Positions 25,369-36,009 are shown, counted from the first letter of the stretch. The stretch: DNA of 64,000 bases from Mycoplana azooxidifex (GCF_014196765.1 NZ_JACIEE010000007.1:124001-188000), one strand, 5' to 3'. Notes: a model not told the origin generated them from the letters alone. Made by a program: numbers and translations.

Positions 25369-26250
25369 TCAGTCGCTCCCCGTTGCAAACGGCTGCAAGC
25401 CAAACAGCCGTTCGGGATTGTCCACCAGGGCCAGTCGACGGCCCCCGTCGTCCGGCAGCCATCCGAGCACCGTGTCGGTCAGCGCGGCATCGTCGGGATA
25501 GTCCTCGGTGGTCTTGGCCAGGTTGTGCGGCCAGTTGGTTCCCCACACGACCCGCTCGGGCGCATGGGCGGCGATCGCGCGGGCGACCGCTGCGACGTCC
25601 GCGTAGTCGGGTCCGCCGCTCCTGGATGATTCATAGACGCCGGCGAACTTGAACCAGCAATTGCCGCCGTCGATCAGGCGCCTGACCGCCGCGACCTCTG
25701 GGCTATCCGGCGTGATGCCGGCGAAGAACTTGCCGTGGTGATCGAGCACCCAGCGTGATTTCAGTTTCTTCAGGCGAGCCTCGTGCTCGAGGATGTTGCC
25801 GCCGTCGAACTGGACGGCCACCATCCATCCCCGCGTCGAGGCGCGGGCATCCACCGCCTCCAGTGCCTCGAGGCCGACAGCCCCGCCCGGCAGGTCCATG
25901 ATGCGGGCGCCGACGACACCGGCCTCCGCCAGCGCATCGAGCGCGCTGTCCGGCTCCTCCCCCGCGATCGCCGCGACACCGCGGGCGATCGGCCCCATTT
26001 CCGCAAGGCAGGCAACGAGATTGGAATTGTCGCGCTGATGCGCATTGCCCTGGGTGATGATGACCCGGTCGATCCCGAGCCAGGACATGAGCCTGCGATA
26101 CTGCCCGGCATCCGGCAGCGCGCCGCCCGGCAGCGGCGGACCGCCCGCCTGGGCCGCAAATCCCGGCAGATACATGTGCATCTGCGTATCCACCGCCCCC
26201 TTCGGGAGCCGTATCAACGGCACTCTTCCGGAAAGCGGTCTCTCGATCAT
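25369..26250 (-). CDS. gli: Amidohydrolase, probable D-galactarolactone isomerase
   Basis: TIM-barrel amidohydrolase of 293 residues. The metal-site motif is altered to DTQMHMY, and later strands show DHHGKF and WGTNWPHN. In Agrobacterium the equivalent gene beside gci and udh encodes Gli, which interconverts the 1,4- and 1,5-galactarolactones so that both reach Gci. The same position here, one base after gci, supports that assignment. Other lactonase or hydrolase activities of the superfamily are possible. The ATG at 26250 was chosen over an in-frame extension that runs into gci. Confidence 0.8.
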   Translation of the reverse strand: MIERPLSGRVPLIRLPKGAVDTQMHMYLPGFAAQAGGPPLPGGALPDAGQYRRLMSWLGIDRVIITQGNAHQRDNSNLVACLAEMGPIARGVAAIAGEEPDSALDALAEAGVVGARIMDLPGGAVGLEALEAVDARASTRGWMVAVQFDGGNILEHEARLKKLKSRWVLDHHGKFFAGITPDSPEVAAVRRLIDGGNCWFKFAGVYESSRSGGPDYADVAAVARAIAAHAPERVVWGTNWPHNLAKTTEDYPDDAALTDTVLGWLPDDGGRRLALVDNPERLFGLQPFATGSD

Positions 26251-26251
26251 C

Positions 26252-27388
26252 TCAGTCGTCCCCCATCCGGAACTCGGCCAGGGCATCGCGATCGATATCG
26301 ATGCCGAGCCCGGGACCATCCGGGATTTTGACCACCCCGCGCACATGCTCGATCGGCGTCCTGACGACGGCCTGCCGGAACGGGTTCTCGGTGCGGTCGA
26401 ATTCCAGGATCGGCTCGATCGGGTTCACGCGAACCGGATTGGGGATCATCGCCGCCATGAACTGCAGGGCGGCGGCAATGTGGACGGCGGTGCCCCAGAC
26501 ATGCGGCACGACCCGCACGCCATGGAGGGCTGCGAGGTCGGCGACCCGGCGGGCCTCGGTGAAGCCGCCGACGCCGCAGAGGTCGGGCTGGACGATGTCG
26601 ACGGCGCGGGTCTCGACCGGCTCGCGCATGCCCCAGCGCGTGTGCCACGTCTCGCCACCGGCAACCGGGATCGGCTGACCGGCACGGACCGCGCGATAGG
26701 CGTCGAGCTGTTCTGGCACCACCGGCTCCTCGAACCAGTCTATGCCGTATTCGGCCGCGCGACGGCCGAGCTCGACCGCCTCCAGCACGTCGTAGCCGTG
26801 GTTGGCGTCCACCATCAGCCGCATGTCGGTGCCGATGGCCTCCCGCACGGCGCGGATGACGGCGAGATCCTGCTCGACGCCGAAGCCGATCTTGATCTTG
26901 GTGGCGTGGAAGCCCTGCTCGCGATAGCGCGCCGCTTCCTGCGCATTGTCCGCCACCCTGTCGACGCCCTCGCGCTTGAAGCTGCCGGTCGCATAAGCGC
27001 GGACTTCTTCGCGGAACCGTCCGCCGAGCAGGGTCGAGACCGGAACCTCGAAATGCTTTCCCTTGATGTCCCAGAGCGCGATGTCGATGCCGGACAGCGC
27101 TGTGATCGACAGGCCACGCTGTCCCTGGTCGCGCAACGCATTGTAGAGCCGCGCCCAGATCTTCTCCGTCTCCAGGGGGTCCGCGCCGATGAGCCACGGC
27201 CGGTAGGCCGCGACGACCGCCGCATTCGCCCGCGCCGGACCCAGGCATTCGCCCCAGCCGATAAGGCCGTTGTCGCATTCGATTTCCACCAGCACATGCG
27301 CGCGCCGGTCGAAGCGCATCGACGCGCTCTCGAACGGCACGGCGAGCCGGTGCTCGAGCAGATGGGTGCGGACGGCGGCGATCTTCAT
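26252..27388 (-). CDS. gci: D-galactarolactone cycloisomerase (enolase superfamily)
   Basis: Enzyme of 378 residues, the length of the characterised Agrobacterium Gci. It opens the galactaro-lactone to 3-deoxy-2-keto-hexarate. The lysines of the KxK motif are K164/K166 (ATKIKIG). The metal ligands are D194 (LMVDANHGY), E220 (IDWFEEPV) and the glutamate of VAGGETWH. These agree with the mandelate racemase subgroup and, at D194 and E220, with the numbering I recall for the Agrobacterium enzyme. It is one base from gli and one base from kdgD, so all three are translated as a unit. Confidence 0.88.
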   Translation of the reverse strand: MKIAAVRTHLLEHRLAVPFESASMRFDRRAHVLVEIECDNGLIGWGECLGPARANAAVVAAYRPWLIGADPLETEKIWARLYNALRDQGQRGLSITALSGIDIALWDIKGKHFEVPVSTLLGGRFREEVRAYATGSFKREGVDRVADNAQEAARYREQGFHATKIKIGFGVEQDLAVIRAVREAIGTDMRLMVDANHGYDVLEAVELGRRAAEYGIDWFEEPVVPEQLDAYRAVRAGQPIPVAGGETWHTRWGMREPVETRAVDIVQPDLCGVGGFTEARRVADLAALHGVRVVPHVWGTAVHIAAALQFMAAMIPNPVRVNPIEPILEFDRTENPFRQAVVRTPIEHVRGVVKIPDGPGLGIDIDRDALAEFRMGDD

Positions 27389-27389
27389 C

Positions 27390-28359
<970 letters not shown>

Positions 28360-28366
28360 TAAGTCA

Positions 28367-29125
28367 TCATACAGGTTGGCGCTGTTCGCGCAGCAGTGCG
28401 CGATAGCGGCCCTGGCTGCCGCGCAGATGGCGGCGCATCGCCGCCCGCGCGCCCTCCTCGTCGCCGTTGGAAATCGCGGTGACGATGTCCTGGTGCTCCT
28501 GGAGGATCAACTGGATATAAGCGGCCTGGTCCGTCTCCGGATCGTCGTTGCGAAGGGCTGCGCGCGGAATCACGTTCTTGCCGATCAGGGCGAGGAATTC
28601 GCGAAAGCGCGGATTGTTGGTGGCCTCGGCAATGGCGAGATGCAGCGCGAAGTCCGCCTCGCTCGTCGGCACCGAGGCCTCGAGACAGGCGCGCACGGCA
28701 AAGTGGCGCTCGAAGATCACCTCCTCCTGCGCCGGCGAACGCCGCAACGCCGCAAGCCCGGCAGCCTCGACCTCCACGGCCGTGCGCAGTTCCAGAAGCT
28801 CGATCATCGAGGAGACGCGATCATGGTCGATGTTCTGCAGGAACAAGGGCGTCGGCCCCGGCACCTCCACCTCGAGCACGAACACGCCGGCGCCCTGCCG
28901 GGCCTCCACCAGCCGATCCGCCCGCAGCGCCGCGATCGCCTCGCGCACCACCGTACGGCTGACGCCGTGCGCCTCGGTCAACTGGGCTTCGCTCGGCAGC
29001 CTGCTTCCGGGGGGAAACTGCCCGCCCGCGATCGCCTTCCTGAGTTCCTCGGCAAGGCGCGTTGTCAGTGTCCCGGACGCTCCGGCGATCCCGATCTTCG
29101 CTCCCGTCCTGGCCTGGAAACTCAT
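28367..29125 (-). CDS. GntR-family (FadR-type) regulator of the hexuronate operon
   Basis: Protein of 252 residues. The N-terminal winged helix carries RLPSEAQLTEAHGVSRTVVREAI, split across the recognition helices. The C-terminal FCD domain (ELLELRTAVEVEAAGLAALR, DFALHLAIAEATNNPRF, HQDIVTAI) has the Asp/His residues that usually bind a metal and an organic acid. It precedes kdgD on the same strand and most likely represses it. The second of two close ATGs (29125) was preferred, for GGGAG at 6 nt. Confidence 0.88.
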   Translation of the reverse strand: MSFQARTGAKIGIAGASGTLTTRLAEELRKAIAGGQFPPGSRLPSEAQLTEAHGVSRTVVREAIAALRADRLVEARQGAGVFVLEVEVPGPTPLFLQNIDHDRVSSMIELLELRTAVEVEAAGLAALRRSPAQEEVIFERHFAVRACLEASVPTSEADFALHLAIAEATNNPRFREFLALIGKNVIPRAALRNDDPETDQAAYIQLILQEHQDIVTAISNGDEEGARAAMRRHLRGSQGRYRALLREQRQPV

Positions 29126-29208
29126 GCTCATCTCCCGCTTAGCACCCGTATCGTCGGCCACCCGACGGCGCACCAACTCATCCGACAAGTTAGGTCTCTA
29201 CGATGATC

Positions 29209-29238
29209 TTATAACAAATTTTCGCCCGACGTCATCAA
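29209..29238 (-). promoter_or_regulatory. Candidate promoter of the GntR gene
   Basis: On the minus strand TTGATG (29238-29233) and TTATAA (29214-29209) are 18 bp apart, in an AT-rich stretch about 85 bp upstream of the GntR start. Confidence 0.4.
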
Positions 29239-29353
29239 CTCATATGATAACCTGCGCATCCTGCGGGCCTTCAAGGCCGCAGCCGGACCGACGGCATCGC
29301 GATCCGGAAACAGTCGGAGCAGCATGCGAATATGGTTCAGGCCTGCGCGACCC

Positions 29354-30379
29354 TCAGGTGCTGCCGCCCGCCTCGGGCACGGCATTGCCGGCGGCAACCG
29401 GCTGGCGCGCCCCGCCGCGTCGGGCCGAAAGCAGGGGCCGTTCGATCAGCCGATAGGCCACCAGCCCGCCGGCCGTGCCGCAGATGGCGGCCAGAAACAA
29501 AGTCAGCCCCGGTGCGACATGCAGGCGCTCGCCCACCTTGACCACGACGGAAATGGCGAAGGTGTGCCAGAGATAGATGGAATAGGAGGCATTGCCGAGC
29601 AGCGTCGGCAGCGCGAACGGCCGGATCAGCCCCCGGGCTTCGAGCGCCAGTACGCCGAGCACCAGCGCTGCCGCCAGCGGCCCGCAGGTCCATTCGTCGA
29701 AGGGCAGGCGGAAGATGCCGATCGCAGCGAAGCCTCCGAGCGCAGCCAGCACCAGTCCCACGCCCACGGCTGCGCCGGGCACGCGCCCGGTGAGCCACAG
29801 CTGGCCCAACGCCATGCCGACCGCAAATTCGAGGATGAGCGGCCGGGTGTAGGTCAGTAGCAGCGCATTGTCGGTCGAAAGGAAAGCGCCGGTAATCGTC
29901 AGCCCAGCCAGCACGAGCCCAACGGCCGCCAGTTGCCGCGCGCGGGGAAGGAGCAGCGCCAGCGCGAAGACGAGATAGAAGAACATCTCGAAATTGAGTG
30001 TCCATCCCTGCACCAGCACCGGCCAGATCTCGCCGCTGCTCGGCGATCGCATCGGAATGAACAGGAGGGATCCCGCGACATGCGCGGCCGTCAGCTCCAG
30101 ATTGGGAAACAGCCCGACAAGCGCGCCGGCGACCATGACCATGGTGGCGAGCCAATAGATAGGCACGATCCGCACGATCCGGTCGGAGAGGAACTTCAGC
30201 GGAGCGCCCGGACGGCGCGCCGTGATCACCCACATGATGAAGCCGCTGATGACGAAGAAGACATCGACGCCGGCAGCCCCGATGGCGAAATGCCCGCCCG
30301 TCTTCTCGGCGGCATGGAACAGCACGACCGCGATCGCCGCCGCCGCCCGGAGATACTGGATCCCGTAGAGCGTCTTCAT
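29354..30379 (-). CDS. exoZ: Succinoglycan O-acetyltransferase
   Basis: Integral-membrane acyltransferase-3 protein of 341 residues with about ten helices. The start MKTLYGIQYLRAAAAIAVVL, with the conserved RAAA...FH (VLFHAAEKTG) and DVFFVISGFIMW, is typical. In Sinorhizobium ExoZ acetylates a glucose of the succinoglycan repeat. The start overlaps the exoQ stop by 4 nt. It is the last gene of the exoY-F-Q-Z unit. Confidence 0.88.
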   Translation of the reverse strand: MKTLYGIQYLRAAAAIAVVLFHAAEKTGGHFAIGAAGVDVFFVISGFIMWVITARRPGAPLKFLSDRIVRIVPIYWLATMVMVAGALVGLFPNLELTAAHVAGSLLFIPMRSPSSGEIWPVLVQGWTLNFEMFFYLVFALALLLPRARQLAAVGLVLAGLTITGAFLSTDNALLLTYTRPLILEFAVGMALGQLWLTGRVPGAAVGVGLVLAALGGFAAIGIFRLPFDEWTCGPLAAALVLGVLALEARGLIRPFALPTLLGNASYSIYLWHTFAISVVVKVGERLHVAPGLTLFLAAICGTAGGLVAYRLIERPLLSARRGGARQPVAAGNAVPEAGGST

Positions 30380-31665
30380 CGGCCGCCCGCCCGCGCAAGC
30401 GACATGACCGGTAACCGGCGCATCACCCTCCCCTGCACCGGCGCCGCATGGCGTCGCGGCACGCGCATGGTCAGCTTGCCGGCCGCAAAATAGAGCAGGA
30501 AGGAGCCCACGTGGTAGGGGTTCATGATATCGATCTCGAAGAAGGCGCGCATCGCGAGAAGCACGCATATGCCGAGCAGCAGCGCTGCTTCCTCGCTGCC
30601 CTCGCCGGCGAGGAAGCGGCGCAGGTGGCCGACCAGCGCGGCGATCAGCACGCCGAACAGCAGCACAAGGCCGATGAGGCCGGTCTCCACCATCGCTTCG
30701 ATCGGCGTGTTGTGGAAATGGAAGCCGGCGCGGCTGCCGATGAAGAATTCCTCCCACAGCCTCTCGGCTTCGGAGAAGCCCTGCACCCAATAGGCCTGGT
30801 AGCCGAGGCCGATCCAGGGGTTGGCTGCCGCCGCCTCGATCCCCTGCTGCCAGAGATAGGTCCGCCCCGTGAGCGTGGTGTCCTTGCCGAAGGCACCGAG
30901 CACCATCTCGTAGCCCCCGGCCGAAATGAACCCGGCGCCGCCGATGACGAGAAGGATGAGGCCGGCGATGAACAGCGTCCGGCGGTTCTTCGGCGACAGC
31001 CACAAAAGCAGGCGCAGGCCCAGGCAGCAGGCCACGGCAGCGGCCGTGGTCAGGACGGAGGTTGCGGACTGCGAGGCGACAAGCGCATAGGCCGAGAGCA
31101 GGAAGACACCGCCGGCGATCGCAAACGACAGACCGCGCTCGCGCAGCACGACGATCGCGGTGACGGCGAAATAGACGCCGAGGGAGGCATAGAAGCCGAG
31201 CTGGTTCTTCGACGCGAAGGCCCCAACGAAGCTGACGGTGCCGTCGAGCGGGTCGGCATGATAGACCCCGAAGGCGAAGGAATAGGCGAGCACCAGCCCG
31301 ACCCCCAGCATCGCACCGCGCGAGAGCGTGCGGATGTCCACCACCCGCATGGCGATCAGCGCGCAGACGACATGGGTGAAATACTGGATTCCGGTTCGCG
31401 CCGATTGCGCCGGCGCCGCCGACCAGAACATCGTCAGGCAGGCGAAGATGGCGAAGCCGAAGATCCACAGATAGCGCGTGTAGTTGCCCAGGACGGTGCG
31501 GTAGTCCACCAGCACGAGCGGCAGCCACAGGCCGTAATAAGCCAGGATGGACACCTGCCCGAAGCGGGAGGAGTAGGCGAACACGAACAGCGACAGCGCC
31601 ACGGCAGCCATGCCGTAGAGCTGGTTGTCACCGGGTGTCACCAGGCTGGCCTTGGCGATCCGCAT
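30376..31665 (-). CDS. exoQ: Succinoglycan polymerase (Wzy-like)
   Basis: Polytopic inner-membrane protein of 429 residues, O-antigen ligase/polymerase fold. The large periplasmic loop carries TLTGRTYLWQQGIEAAAANPWIGLGYQAYW, split over the membrane boundary, and HFHNTPIEAMVETG, the usual catalytic-loop residues. It joins octasaccharide repeats flipped by ExoT, with ExoP controlling chain length. It lies 7 bp after exoF and overlaps exoZ. Confidence 0.88.
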   Translation of the reverse strand: MRIAKASLVTPGDNQLYGMAAVALSLFVFAYSSRFGQVSILAYYGLWLPLVLVDYRTVLGNYTRYLWIFGFAIFACLTMFWSAAPAQSARTGIQYFTHVVCALIAMRVVDIRTLSRGAMLGVGLVLAYSFAFGVYHADPLDGTVSFVGAFASKNQLGFYASLGVYFAVTAIVVLRERGLSFAIAGGVFLLSAYALVASQSATSVLTTAAAVACCLGLRLLLWLSPKNRRTLFIAGLILLVIGGAGFISAGGYEMVLGAFGKDTTLTGRTYLWQQGIEAAAANPWIGLGYQAYWVQGFSEAERLWEEFFIGSRAGFHFHNTPIEAMVETGLIGLVLLFGVLIAALVGHLRRFLAGEGSEEAALLLGICVLLAMRAFFEIDIMNPYHVGSFLLYFAAGKLTMRVPRRHAAPVQGRVMRRLPVMSLARAGGR

Positions 31666-31672
31666 CGGCCGG

Positions 31673-32944
31673 TCACCGCATGGCGACGTTGTAGCCGACC
31701 TTGATCACGTCTCCGGGCAGGATCTGCGTCGTTTCTGTCGCCGGGATCTCGGTGGGGCGGCCGTCTTTCTCACGCAGGATCACGTAGGTGACGTCTGCCC
31801 CGGAGGCGTCGCGCTTCATCGCCCCGGCATCGGCCGACTGCAGAAGCGCCTCCGACATCAGCTTCCGGCTCGTCTCGAGCTTCAGCGTGACGGCTTCCAG
31901 TTCGCTCTCGGTGTTCTGCATTTCCTGCGCCAGCGTCGCGTCCCAGTCGTTGATCAGGTTGGTCTCGTCCTGGGCTGCCTTGGTGGCATCCTGCTTCGCC
32001 TTGAGGGTGGCGGTGTCGATATCGAGCAGGGCGGCCTGCAGATCGGCGGTGCGCTGCTCCAGCGTCAGCTTGCGCGAACTGATCGTCAAGCCGCGCTCGG
32101 CGAGGCTGTCGACCTTCTTGAGGTCGTCCGCTACCAGGCTGAGTTGGCGGGTCTGCGTCTCCGACTTCTTGTCGAGCGAGGCGATTTCGGTCTGCAGCAG
32201 CGTCTTGAGGTCCGCCAACGCCTTGAGCTGCACCGTCTGCCGCCGGTCACGCGACTTCATCAGTTCCGTTTCGCTTTCCAGCAGGATCGCCGCTTCCGGC
32301 GCCTGGTCGAGCTCCTTCGGCATGGCAATGCTGTCCTGCTCGGCGATTTCCGCCTGCAGGCGCGCGCGCCGTGCCAGAAGACGGTTCCGCTCGGCGACCA
32401 GCACCGAAGCGTCGCCGTCCGCGCGAATGAAGTCGCGGGCGAAGCGCTGGCCGGTATCGTCGCGGCGAAGACCGCCGCCGAGGCTGATCGCCTTCAGCAC
32501 CGTCATGTTAGGCGCGAAGGGATATTCCCCCGGCGTCTGCACCTCGCCGGCGACGAAGATCGGCCGGTACTGCGCGAGTTCCACGGAAGCCGTAGGCAGG
32601 TCGCGCAGGGCGAAGAGCTTCTGCATCCGCAGACCGATTTCCTGGGCGACCTCCGCCGTGGTCTTGCCGGAGACCGGAAGCTCGCCGACCAGCGGCAGCG
32701 AGATCTGCCCGGCAGCACCAACCGCGTAATCGCCACTGATCGCCGACCAGTCGCGCACCGAACCCTCAGCCGTCTGCCATTCGACCACGCGGATGCGAAG
32801 CTTGTCGAGAACGTCGAGCCGGTAGTCGTCGGCAAAAGCGAATGCGCCCTGCGCCAGCAGCAGCCCGGCAGAGAGTGCCAGGCCCTTGCAGAGGTTTCGG
32901 ACGTGGAGACGTCGCGGCCCTGAGGCCGTGATCACTGTTTTCAT
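31673..32944 (-). CDS. exoF: Exopolysaccharide periplasmic/outer-membrane export protein
   Basis: Protein of 423 residues with a signal peptide (LALSAGLLLAQGAFAFADD). A polysaccharide biosynthesis/export domain follows (DYRLDVLDKLRIRV and ISLPLVGELPVSGKT), then an SLBB-like stretch (PIFVAGEVQTPGEYPF). A long coiled coil (about residues 190-370) and a C-terminal PGDVIKVGYN complete it. In Sinorhizobium ExoF is needed with ExoY for the first galactose transfer and probably links to the export channel. The ATG at 32944 was preferred as it starts near the signal peptide. Confidence 0.88.
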   Translation of the reverse strand: MKTVITASGPRRLHVRNLCKGLALSAGLLLAQGAFAFADDYRLDVLDKLRIRVVEWQTAEGSVRDWSAISGDYAVGAAGQISLPLVGELPVSGKTTAEVAQEIGLRMQKLFALRDLPTASVELAQYRPIFVAGEVQTPGEYPFAPNMTVLKAISLGGGLRRDDTGQRFARDFIRADGDASVLVAERNRLLARRARLQAEIAEQDSIAMPKELDQAPEAAILLESETELMKSRDRRQTVQLKALADLKTLLQTEIASLDKKSETQTRQLSLVADDLKKVDSLAERGLTISSRKLTLEQRTADLQAALLDIDTATLKAKQDATKAAQDETNLINDWDATLAQEMQNTESELEAVTLKLETSRKLMSEALLQSADAGAMKRDASGADVTYVILREKDGRPTEIPATETTQILPGDVIKVGYNVAMR

Positions 32945-33011
32945 GGATATATCCGTTTCTCCGTCGCGGCCCGCCATAGCGCCAATAAGGGGGCGAGCCG
33001 GCCGACAGGTC

Positions 33012-33689
33012 TCAATAGCTGCCGCGCGAAGCGCAGACGGCGGGGATCGTCTTGGCCACGATGAGCATGTCCTTGATCAGCGACCAGGTGCGGACATACT
33101 CGGTATCGAAGGCGACGCGAGCGGAATAGGAGACATCGTTGCGCCCGCTGACCTGCCACAGGCCGGTGAGGCCGGGACGGGTCTGCAGGTAGTAGCTGGC
33201 GGCGCTCTCGTAGAGCTCGAGCTCGTCTTCGACCACCGGCCGAGGGCCGACGATGCTCATTTCACCGCGCAGGATGTTCATCAGCTGCGGCAGTTCGTCG
33301 AGGCTCAGCTTGCGCAGTACCGCGCCGACGGTGGTGACGCGCGGGTCATGCTTCAGCTTGCGGGTCGTGCGCCATTCCTCGTAGGCGTCGGGATTGGCCT
33401 TCAGGTAGGCCTGCAGCACGCGATCGCCGTCCGTCCGCATCGTACGGAACTTCAGGCAATGGAAGCTGCGGCCGTTGTGGCCGACGCGGCGGTGGCCGTA
33501 GAAGACGTTGCCGCCGTCCGAGGCTTTCACGAGCGCGGCGATGAGCAGGAAGATCGGGCTCAGGAACAACAGGGCAAGCGATGTGGCGGCAATGTCGAAG
33601 CCGCGCTTGGTGATTCCTCCGAGAGGGGGCGCGCCTGTGGCGGCGGCGCTCAAGAACGTCGAACTGGCCGATCGTGTCGCGGACTTCAT
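33012..33689 (-). CDS. exoY: Undecaprenyl-phosphate galactose phosphotransferase
   Basis: Initiating transferase of 225 residues, the usual ExoY length. It moves galactose-1-phosphate from UDP-galactose to the lipid carrier. One membrane hairpin ([20 protein letters not shown]) anchors a cytoplasmic domain with [31 protein letters not shown] and [15 protein letters not shown], all signatures of the bacterial sugar transferase family. The first gene of a minus-strand unit, divergent from exoX across a 736-bp AT-rich region. Confidence 0.95.
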   Translation of the reverse strand: MKSATRSASSTFLSAAATGAPPLGGITKRGFDIAATSLALLFLSPIFLLIAALVKASDGGNVFYGHRRVGHNGRSFHCLKFRTMRTDGDRVLQAYLKANPDAYEEWRTTRKLKHDPRVTTVGAVLRKLSLDELPQLMNILRGEMSIVGPRPVVEDELELYESAASYYLQTRPGLTGLWQVSGRNDVSYSARVAFDTEYVRTWSLIKDMLIVAKTIPAVCASRGSY

Positions 33690-34425
33690 AGAGTGGGCTC
33701 CGTTCCGGTTTGGCGATAGGTCTCATCCGTTTGGACGTGGAATATCCAAGACGCAGGGTATGGTCAGATTTTGATCTTGGAAGCAGAATCTTTTTTCACG
33801 GATCGATCAGAGGGCTATTTAAGGATCTTATAATATATGAAATAGATAATCCCTCGTGATGAGACAATGTATATAATAGTATCTTTTTTGTTATTTCCTC
33901 CCATATTGCTCCGAAATCGCAATAATTTCCAAATTTATAAGTTCAAAGTCCCAATTATATACTCTGGATAGATTTGAAATTGACGCCGCCCCCCCCAAAA
34001 CCCATAGGAATCAGCGACGATGATTTGTCCCAATATGAAATTCTGCACCGCAACATGCTGTTGCACTGCACACGAAAACGCGTGATAAAAGCCAATGCCG
34101 TGTAACAAAAGTTGATCGCTGGGAGATCGGGTAGCTTACCTCAAGCTGCGTCAGAGAGTTTCATGTTCCCGTTTGCGCTGCATCGTGACCGGATTGCGGC
34201 ACAAAAATGGCTACGTCGAATCGAGATTCGCCCACGCCACGTTGCAGCATGACCGATCACAACCAATTGAGTTGCCGGGCGCTTAACCCTATCTGTAAGA
34301 GGCGTCGCGCCGGGCGATTGAACCTGCGGCATCACCCGCATATAATCGTCAAGCGCCGAAAAGCCGGGCACTCGGGAGGAATCCGCCCATGTCGTTTAAC
34401 CTTCACATGAATCCGGGCTAGCCCG
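33690..34425. other. 736-bp exoY-exoX divergent regulatory region
   Basis: No gene is supported. It is markedly more AT-rich than its surroundings between about 33780 and 33980, with runs such as TTATAATATATGAAATAG and a C8 tract (about 33988-33995). AT-rich stretches of this kind are the targets of MucR/Ros-type zinc-finger regulators in rhizobial exo promoters. A near-perfect dyad (34045-34071) lies in its middle. Short frames within lack ribosome sites and domains. Confidence 0.6.
34045..34071. promoter_or_regulatory. 27-bp dyad in the exoY-exoX intergenic region
   Basis: TGCACCGCAACA (34045-34056), a TGC spacer, then TGTTGCACTGCA (34060-34071). The arms match at 10 of 12 positions. Related half-sites (TGTTGCAnTGC) occur upstream of exoH and of the DUF1127 gene. 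The pattern resembles TGC/GCA-rich boxes of the polyhydroxybutyrate regulator PhaR; binding is conjecture. Confidence 0.55.
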
Positions 34426-34713
34426 ATGTACGGTCCACGCGTCTTCATAAGCATGATCGGTGCCTTGCTGGTTTTCGGTCTCGCAACCTACAGCCTGACG
34501 GGATCGCTATCCGATACGCTGATCCAGACGCTGATCTGTGCAGTCCTTCTCCAGGTCGGCTATTTCGTCGGCGTGCTCTTCCTGGTGTGGAAGGAGGCCC
34601 GCGAGCGAAGGCGCGAGACGGAGGAAGCGATCCGCGCAGCCTCGCTCTCGGAGAACGCGGCGGCAGGCCTGCGGGTCACCTCCCTGAACAAGCCGGGTCA
34701 CTCCAACTACTGA
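34426..34713 (+). CDS. exoX: Exopolysaccharide production repressor
   Basis: Small inner-membrane protein of 95 residues: MYGPRVFISMIGALLVFGLA, then two membrane helices and a basic cytoplasmic tail (KEARERRRETEEAIRAASLS). This is the ExoX/Psi family, which lowers succinoglycan synthesis after transcription in proportion to ExoX:ExoY ratio, probably by acting on ExoY. It is divergent from exoY, so the pair forms a dosage balance. Confidence 0.88.
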   Translation: MYGPRVFISMIGALLVFGLATYSLTGSLSDTLIQTLICAVLLQVGYFVGVLFLVWKEARERRRETEEAIRAASLSENAAAGLRVTSLNKPGHSNY

Positions 34714-34942
34714 GCACCCAGCCACCGGAACTTTGCTTCTCGTCGATCCCCCGCGAACACGAGCGCCCTCCACGGTGCGCCGCCGGACCGGCTTGTCCGC
34801 GCAGAAGTTTCGCGATGCCCCGATTGGGACAAGATCGTCTTCCATGTTGCCCCTATGCTGCGCCGCACCATGACCCGGTGCCGCGACGTGTGCCAACGAT
34901 CCGCGTGTCGAACGCAATCTCAAGATGGAGGCCGATCGGACG

Positions 34943-35947
34943 ATGAGCAGGGAAGTGTGCGTCATCATCGCTGCCAAGAATGCCGCCCAGACCATCGGGC
35001 GCGCCGTTTCCTCGGCGCTGCAGCAACCTCAGACGAACGAGGTCATCGTCGTCGACGACGGCTCGTCGGACGATACGGCCGGTGCTGCGCGCGCCGCCGC
35101 CGATGACAGCGGCCGTCTGAAGATCCTGCGGTTCGACGAAAATCGCGGCCCGGCGGCGGCCCGCAACGGGGCCATTCGCGCCTCGAACTCACCGATCCTG
35201 GGCGTGCTCGATGCCGACGACTTCCTGCTGCCCGGCCGCTTCGAGCGAATGCTCGGCGAGAACGACTGGGACTTCATCGCCGACAACATCGTCTTCGTCG
35301 ACGAGGCGCGGGCCGCGCAGCAACTGGAGATCGCCGACATCGCGCCGCAGCCCCGGCTGCTCGACCTGAAAGGCTTCATCGAGGGCAACATCTCCAAACG
35401 CGGCGTCCAGCGCGGCGAGGTCGGCTTCCTCAAGCCCTTGATCCGGCGTGAATTTCTCGACCGCAACGAACTGCGCTATCACGAACAGCTGCGTCTCGGG
35501 GAAGACTACGATCTCTACGCAAGAGCCCTCGCCCACGGTGCGCGCTACAAGATCATCCATAGCTGCGGCTATGGCGCGGTCGTGCACGGCAACTCGCTGA
35601 GCAGCAGCCACCGCACCGAGGATCTGCGACGCCTCTACGAGGCCGACCGGGCGATCCTGGCCCTGCCCGGGCTTTCGCGGGAGGAGCGCGCATTGATCGA
35701 AAGGCACGAGCGCCACATTCGCGCGCGCTACGAACTGCGCCACTTCCTCGACCTGAAGAACCAGCACGGCAAAGGGCGCGCCCTTGCCTATGCGGCCACG
35801 CATCCGGCCGCCCTGCCTGCCATCGCCGGCGGCATCCTGCTCGACAAGACGGACCGCTTCCGCCGCAAGGCGGCGGCGCCGGCAGCGCTTGGCGGCACCG
35901 GTGCGGTCCGCTATCTCCTCGCCTCACCGGCCGGCTCGCCGCGGTAG
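34943..35947 (+). CDS. exoU: Succinoglycan glucosyltransferase ExoU
   Basis: GT2-family enzyme of 334 residues. The nucleotide-sugar region is VCVIIAAKNAAQTIGRAVSS with VIVVDDGSSDDT; the metal-binding motif is LDADDF; the acceptor region has GEDYDLYARAL. In Sinorhizobium ExoU adds a beta-1,6-linked glucose near the end of the octasaccharide. Assignment rests on order between exoX and exoV. An ATG six codons upstream (34925) is possible. Confidence 0.82.
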   Translation: MSREVCVIIAAKNAAQTIGRAVSSALQQPQTNEVIVVDDGSSDDTAGAARAAADDSGRLKILRFDENRGPAAARNGAIRASNSPILGVLDADDFLLPGRFERMLGENDWDFIADNIVFVDEARAAQQLEIADIAPQPRLLDLKGFIEGNISKRGVQRGEVGFLKPLIRREFLDRNELRYHEQLRLGEDYDLYARALAHGARYKIIHSCGYGAVVHGNSLSSSHRTEDLRRLYEADRAILALPGLSREERALIERHERHIRARYELRHFLDLKNQHGKGRALAYAATHPAALPAIAGGILLDKTDRFRRKAAAPAALGGTGAVRYLLASPAGSPR

Positions 35948-36009
35948 GCAACCGGTGATCACGAGCGTGGGGGCATCACGGCATGGGTGCCGTGCAAGCT
36001 CATGCGGGA

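Noticed and set aside
34141-34410. Short open frames in the exoY-exoX gap
   Set aside because: No ribosome site, no domain, composition not coding-like.
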